Assembly: GCF_023698535.1 (NCBI RefSeq)
Contig: NZ_JALJCL010000005.1
Coordinates: 186,001-250,000 of the forward strand
DNA length: 64,000 bases
Direction of reading: 5' to 3'
Source: Halorientalis regularis
GTDB taxonomy: Archaea > Halobacteriota > Halobacteria > Halobacteriales > Haloarculaceae
Shown: positions 60,982 to 64,000 of the stretch, in pieces
Position numbering within the stretch: the stretch's first letter is position 1
Layout of the letters: each line of letters opens with the position of its first letter
Notes under the pieces: model-generated
The model's database searches: none
What the model saw: only the letters and a program-made list of their open reading frames with translations
Told to the model about the DNA's origin: nothing
Program-made: the position numbers and the translations under genes

Positions 60982-61050
60982 CTAGTGGAGCTAGTATGTC
61001 GTGTGGCTAGTGCTATGGAAAACGGCTAGACTAGCGGAAACTAGGACTAG
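60982..61050. repeat. cluster of seven CTAG sites
   Basis: CTAG occurs at 60982, 60991, 61007, 61026, 61031, 61041 and 61047 within 69 bases, including the palindrome GCTAG-A-CTAGC. The tetranucleotide is otherwise rare in this window, where I noticed only scattered single copies. The cluster sits between the AT-rich stretch and the right arm of the origin. Confidence 0.85.
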
Positions 61051-61123
61051 AGGCGCGCTCCTGTGTGGTGCCCCACGTTCCCGACCGTGATCCCGCTCTC
61101 ACCCCCTCCCTCCCGTTCCTGCC

Positions 61124-61150
61124 GTTCCACCTGAAACGAGGGGGTGGGGG
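61124..61150 (+). promoter_or_regulatory. origin-recognition box 3
   Basis: The plus strand reads GTTCCACCTGAAACGAGGGG then GTGGGGG. This is the best match in the window to the archaeal box with its G-string. With box 2 it brackets the AT-rich unwinding candidate and the CTAG cluster, both G-runs pointing outward. Confidence 0.8.
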
Positions 61151-61242
61151 ACTCCCATTCCGGTCGGTTCTGCCCAGCTTCACGCCCGGATCGTGGGGTG
61201 GTGTAGCGCGGTCCCCTCTCTCACCTCCAGTCCCGTCGCCAG

Positions 61243-61267
61243 CACCCCGTCTCGTTTCGGGTCCGCC
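61243..61267 (-). promoter_or_regulatory. degenerate origin-recognition box
   Basis: The minus strand reads GGCGGACCCGAAACGAGACG then GGGTG. ACCCGAAACGA and the G-run match box 2, but the leading GTTCC is lost and one extra base separates core and G-run. It may be a weak site or a remnant. Confidence 0.35.
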
Positions 61268-61472
61268 ACCCCTTCCGTCAATCCGGACTCTCACTGGAGT
61301 CGGCTGTCTCAACCGGTCTCACCCACCTGTCTCAGTCGGTACCACCTCCCGTCTTCACTCACTCGTCCCTTTCCCGTCTTCGTTCCCCTCGACCTCCTCC
61401 CTGACTCCCCGTTTTGTCCGACTACTCCCGAACGGACTGGAAACACTCCCTCGAATAGTATCGGAATATTTA

Positions 61473-61489
61473 TGTATGTCTGACATACA
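61473..61489 (+). promoter_or_regulatory. perfect palindrome at the oapA promoter
   Basis: TGTATGTC-T-GACATACA, eight-base arms around one T, directly downstream of the TATA-like ggaatatttatg (61463-61474). The symmetry and position overlapping the likely transcription start are typical of a repressor operator. Confidence 0.55.
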
Positions 61490-61523
61490 CTTAAGTAAAT
61501 TCGGTCGGGAAGTACCCGCAGAA

Positions 61524-61542
61524 GCTCTCTCACGGAGAGAGC
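61524..61542 (+). promoter_or_regulatory. leader hairpin before oapA
   Basis: GCTCTCT-CACGG-AGAGAGC forms a perfect seven-pair stem with a five-base loop, followed immediately by GGGAGG (61543-61548), a Shine-Dalgarno sequence seven bases before the ATG. Most genes here are leaderless, so a structured leader with a strong ribosome-binding site is unusual and could control translation of the oap operon. Confidence 0.5.
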
Positions 61543-61554
61543 GGGAGGCCCAGG

Positions 61555-62184
61555 ATGGGACTGATCACGGACATCCGAGATAGTATTTCGTCGTTGTTCT
61601 CGGCCCAGGACCCGAAGCGAATCGGTATCTACGGTCCACCGAACGCCGGGAAGACGACGCTGGCGAACCGCATCGCTCGCGACTGGACAGGTGACGCTAT
61701 CGGCCCGGAGAGTCACATACCACACGAAACACGCCGCGCACGCAGGAAGGAGAACGTCGAGATCGAGCGCAACGGCAAGTCGGTCACCATCGACGTGGTC
61801 GACACGCCCGGTGTCACGACGAAAGTCGACTACACCGAGTTCCTCGAACACGACATGGAGAAAGACGACGCCGTGCGTCGCTCCCGCGAGGCCACCGAGG
61901 GCGTCGCCGAGGCCATGCACTGGTTGCGCGAGGACGTCGACGGCGTCCTCTACGTGCTGGACTCCACGGAGGACCCGTTCACGCAGGTGAACACGATGCT
62001 GGTCGGCATCATCGAGAGCCAGGACCTGCCGGTCCTGATCCTCGCGAACAAGACCGACCTCGAGGACTCGAACGTCCGCCGCATCGAGAACGCCTTCCCA
62101 CAGCACGAGACGCTGCCGCTGTCGGCGCTGGAAGGTGACAACATGGACGAGGTCTACGACAAGATCGCGGAGTACTTCGGGTGA
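61555..62184 (+). CDS. oapA: origin-associated GTPase OapA
   Basis: The 209-residue Era/Der-like small GTPase has a G1 P-loop IGIYGPPNAGKTTLANRIA (GPPNAGKTT at 27-35), G3 IDVVDTPGVTTKVDY, G4 VLILANKTDLEDSN and a G5-like LPLSALEGDNMDEV. There is no membrane anchor or KH domain. Genes of this type followed by a DUF2073 gene and a zinc-protein gene are found beside the main haloarchaeal origin and were named oapA-oapB-oapC in Haloferax (recalled). The gene has a structured leader and a Shine-Dalgarno sequence. Confidence 0.88.
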   Translation: MGLITDIRDSISSLFSAQDPKRIGIYGPPNAGKTTLANRIARDWTGDAIGPESHIPHETRRARRKENVEIERNGKSVTIDVVDTPGVTTKVDYTEFLEHDMEKDDAVRRSREATEGVAEAMHWLREDVDGVLYVLDSTEDPFTQVNTMLVGIIESQDLPVLILANKTDLEDSNVRRIENAFPQHETLPLSALEGDNMDEVYDKIAEYFG

Positions 62185-62189
62185 CCAGG

Positions 62190-62582
62190 ATGCCTGAAGT
62201 CAAAAAAGCAGACGACGGCGACGACGGCGTACAGATCGACCTCATCAGCGGCGAGCGCATGGAGAACATGACCTCCATGGAGAAGATCCGGATGATCCTC
62301 GACGGGGTCCACGAGGGGAACATCGTCATCCTCGAGGAGGGACTCTCGCCCGACGAGGAGTCCCGGCTCATCGAGGTCACGATGACCGAGATCAGTCCCG
62401 ACGAGTTCAACGGGATCGAGATCGAGACCTACCCCCAGTCCGGCAACACTGACTCGGGGCTGCTCAACCGCCTGATGGGCAACAACGAGACGAAGAAACT
62501 GACCGTTATCGGGCCGGCCAACCAGATCGAGACGCTTCACAAGGACGAGACACTGATCAGCGCCCTGGTCTCACGGAAATAA
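62190..62582 (+). CDS. oapB: origin-associated DUF2073 protein OapB
   Basis: The 130-residue protein is of the DUF2073 type: QIDLISGERMENMTSMEKIR, GVHEGNIVILEEGLSPDEES, LIEVTMTEISPDEFNGIEIE and NETKKLTVIGPANQIETLHK. It is always linked with the neighbouring GTPase in haloarchaea (recalled). The ATG at 62190 is preferred over GTG 62181, which overlaps the oapA stop; either gives coupled translation. Its stop overlaps the next ATG by one base. Confidence 0.85.
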   Translation: MPEVKKADDGDDGVQIDLISGERMENMTSMEKIRMILDGVHEGNIVILEEGLSPDEESRLIEVTMTEISPDEFNGIEIETYPQSGNTDSGLLNRLMGNNETKKLTVIGPANQIETLHKDETLISALVSRK

Positions 62583-63331
62583 TGCCCCACCAGTGTACGA
62601 GCTGCGGCCAGGTGTTCGACGACGGCTCCAAGGAGATGCTGTCGGGCTGTCCAGACTGTGGCGGGAACAAGTTCCAGTTTCACCCCTCGTCAGAGGACGT
62701 GCCCGAGGAACCGGAGCCGTCGGCGGAACCACCGGATCCACCGACGCCCGACAGCTCCGTGGCCCGCACCGTCGGGAACGCGGCCGCGACGGTCCGCGAC
62801 CTGGTCGGCAGTTCGGGGTCACAGTCCGCAGGCGCACCCGACGACGACCCGTCGAGCCGGGATCCCGCGCCGGCCGACTCCACTCCCTCGGAGCCGGCCA
62901 CGGCCCCGGACCGAACGCCGGCCGACACCCCGGTGTCCCGGGAAGACGCGGCACAGGCCGACGCGCGAAGCGAGGTCGTCAGCCCCGACGAGATCCCGGC
63001 GGGCAGTGACCCGCCCACGGGCACCGAGACGCCCGCGCCCGACGACACGTCGGCGACCGGGAACGCCGAACCCGACACGGCTGGCGGGAGCGCCACACCC
63101 GAGCCGGCCGGCGACGCCGGCGCTCGCGTCGCCGAGGAACCGAGCGAGGACCGCCCGGATCTCAGCGAACTCCGCGAGGAACTCAACGACCAGTTCGAGA
63201 GCATCAAGGTCCTGAGCCCCGGCCAGTACGAACTCAACCTCATGGAACTGTACGACCGCGAGGAGTACATCATCGCACTGCAGGAGGACGGCCGGTACAC
63301 GATCCAGGTGCCCGAAAACTGGCACGACTGA
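62582..63331 (+). CDS. oapC: origin-associated zinc protein OapC
   Basis: The 249-residue protein has an N-terminal zinc ribbon (MPHQCTSCGQVFDD, LSGCPDCGGNKFQF). A long Pro/Asp/Thr/Ala-rich disordered middle (about 35-190) follows. The C-terminal domain of about 55 residues is EDRPDLSELREELNDQFESI and LSPGQYELNLMELYDREEYI, ending in LQEDGRYTIQVPENW. Zinc ribbon and C-terminal domain at opposite ends suggest a tether. It is the last gene of the coupled oapABC unit. Confidence 0.85.
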   Translation: MPHQCTSCGQVFDDGSKEMLSGCPDCGGNKFQFHPSSEDVPEEPEPSAEPPDPPTPDSSVARTVGNAAATVRDLVGSSGSQSAGAPDDDPSSRDPAPADSTPSEPATAPDRTPADTPVSREDAAQADARSEVVSPDEIPAGSDPPTGTETPAPDDTSATGNAEPDTAGGSATPEPAGDAGARVAEEPSEDRPDLSELREELNDQFESIKVLSPGQYELNLMELYDREEYIIALQEDGRYTIQVPENWHD

Positions 63332-63405
63332 GCGGCTCCCGTCCTCCCCCGCCGTGGCTCAACGACACGTTCACCGCCGTAAATATACCCTTGCTTACAT
63401 AATCG

Positions 63406-63414
63406 TTATATAAA
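63406..63414 (+). promoter_or_regulatory. TATA box of the 51-codon gene
   Basis: TTATATAAA, one of the clearest archaeal TATA boxes in the window, 29-37 bases before the ATG at 63443. A second AT-rich aaatatac lies at 63381-63388. Confidence 0.65.
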
Positions 63415-63442
63415 TGGCCGAATATTGACTCCTCTGAAGACT

Positions 63443-63598
63443 ATGCGACACCGAGACGACTCCCACGTCGACGAGTGGGCCGCTCTCGTGGGAGAGGACG
63501 TCGGGGAACGGGTTGCCGAACCGTCGCTGACGTGGCGCGAGTCCCGCGCTCCGCCGCCGCGGTACCACGACGAACCGGGTCCGCGCGGCGACCGCTGA
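63443..63598 (+). CDS. 51-residue soluble protein, unknown function
   Basis: The frame from ATG 63443 encodes an acidic helix (HVDEWAALVGEDVGERVAEP) followed by a Pro/Arg-rich tail (RESRAPPPRYHDEPGPRGDR). The strong TATA box at the right distance supports expression as a leaderless gene. No family recognised. Confidence 0.55.
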   Translation: MRHRDDSHVDEWAALVGEDVGERVAEPSLTWRESRAPPPRYHDEPGPRGDR

Positions 63599-63679
63599 GG
63601 GGTCGTCGCGCTGCCCGCCGGTCGGCACCGTCGAAAAGAAACTCGGAGTTCGGAGCGACAGTCGCCCGACGCCGTTCGC

Positions 63680-64000
63680 TCAGGCGATCTTCTCGTACTG
63701 CTCGGAGAGCTTGTCGGCGGCCTCGTCGAGCAGTTCCGCCTCGTCGGCCGTGAGGTCCCAGTCGACGACCTCCTCGACGCCGTTCGCGCCGAGCTTGCAG
63801 GGCACGCCGAAGGCGGTGTCCTCGTAGCCGTACTCGCCGTCGAGCGTGATCGAGGCGGGCAGGACCTCGCCCGTGTCGTTGACGACGGCCTCGACCATGT
63901 GGGCGACGCCCGTGGCGGGGCCCCACTCGGTCGCGCCTTTGCGCTCGATGACGTCCATGGCACTCTCCTGGAGTTCTTCGAGAATCTGCTCCTGCTCGTC
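63680..64000 (-). CDS. mdh: malate dehydrogenase, C-terminal part (cut by window edge)
   Basis: The last 107 codons of an NAD-dependent malate dehydrogenase: helix [20 protein letters not shown], then [40 protein letters not shown] and the final [14 protein letters not shown]. The wording is very close to the LDH-like malate dehydrogenase of Haloarcula as I remember it. The N-terminal nucleotide-binding half lies beyond the right edge. Confidence 0.9.
   Translation of the reverse strand, partial: DEQEQILEELQESAMDVIERKGATEWGPATGVAHMVEAVVNDTGEVLPASITLDGEYGYEDTAFGVPCKLGANGVEEVVDWDLTADEAELLDEAADKLSEQYEKIA

Larger units (their letters stand above)
60191..61554. other. replication origin region (oriC1-type)
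   Basis: This 1.36-kb interval between orc1 and oapA contains boxes matching archaeal origin-recognition boxes (60197-60218, 60859-60880, 61124-61150 and a degenerate one at 61243-61267). AT-rich DNA at 60908-60980 probably serves as the unwinding element, and there are long G/C tracts. On the plus strand, purines dominate from about 60600 to 60850 and pyrimidines from about 61080 to 61440. A 37-codon gene (60373-60486) and a cluster of seven CTAG sites lie inside. An inverted repeat TTCGTGA-N7-TCACGAA is at 60610-60630. Confidence 0.85.

Noticed and set aside
61065-61583. Pyrimidine-rich plus-strand open frame in the right arm of the origin
   Set aside because: The product is Pro/Ser/Leu low complexity dictated by the C/T-rich DNA, and the frame runs through origin boxes, the palindrome and the oapA start.

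Overview
The window is chromosomal DNA from a halophilic archaeon (class Halobacteria). The evidence is high GC, acidic proteins, many leaderless genes with a TATA-like box 25-30 bases before the start codon, and strictly haloarchaeal genes: archaeal IMP cyclohydrolase PurO, DNA polymerase D small subunit, Orc1/Cdc6, PGF-CTERM surface proteins and 'RHNLRNE'-type histidine kinases. The malate dehydrogenase tail at the right edge looks Haloarcula-like, so Haloarculaceae is a reasonable guess (inference).

Layout, left to right. 1-6 kb: an MFS transporter, a PAS histidine kinase and a membrane spermidine-synthase-like protein. 6.3-9.5 kb: an overlapping gene pair that together resembles one VirD4/TraG/HerA-type DNA-pumping ATPase. 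9.4-11.5 kb: a queD-queE-queC operon for preQ0, the archaeosine precursor. 11.6-15.6 kb: two convergent histidine kinases. 15.6-26 kb: conserved small or unknown haloarchaeal genes, an ABC exporter, tRNA-Gln(CUG) beside an HNH endonuclease gene, thiE and a crotonase-family gene. 26.4-28.1 kb: tatA and two membrane-anchored winged-helix regulators.

28.4-34.9 kb holds the most distinctive locus: four secreted proteins related to TasA/CalY, three with a full or recognisable SipW-type signal peptide, their apparent dedicated Ser/His signal peptidase, a very acidic Asp/Ser/Gly/Thr-rich secreted protein and a small membrane protein. One of the four has a von Willebrand A domain with an intact MIDAS inserted inside the TasA-like fold. 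I read the locus as a surface filament or matrix system with a built-in adhesin. 35-38 kb: a biotin ECF transporter (bioY-ecfA-ecfT) and a duplicated membrane protein. 38-50.6 kb: housekeeping and unknown genes, including a P450/SCP2 operon, a BolA/monothiol glutaredoxin pair, purO and a phosphoesterase. 50.6-54.1 kb: tandem paralogous PGF-CTERM surface proteins.

54.2-63.3 kb is the replication-origin neighbourhood: aspartokinase, polB (DP1), sec11, orc1/cdc6, a 1.36-kb origin region, and oapA-oapB-oapC. The origin has origin-recognition boxes in opposite orientations around an AT-rich stretch, a seven-fold CTAG cluster, and an abrupt switch from purine-rich to pyrimidine-rich on the + strand. 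A further inverted pair of such boxes lies inside the linker-coding part of polB. A 37-codon leaderless gene sits inside the origin region.

All assignments come from reading the sequence; no database search was possible. Start codons were chosen from TATA spacing, overlaps with upstream stop codons and codon usage.
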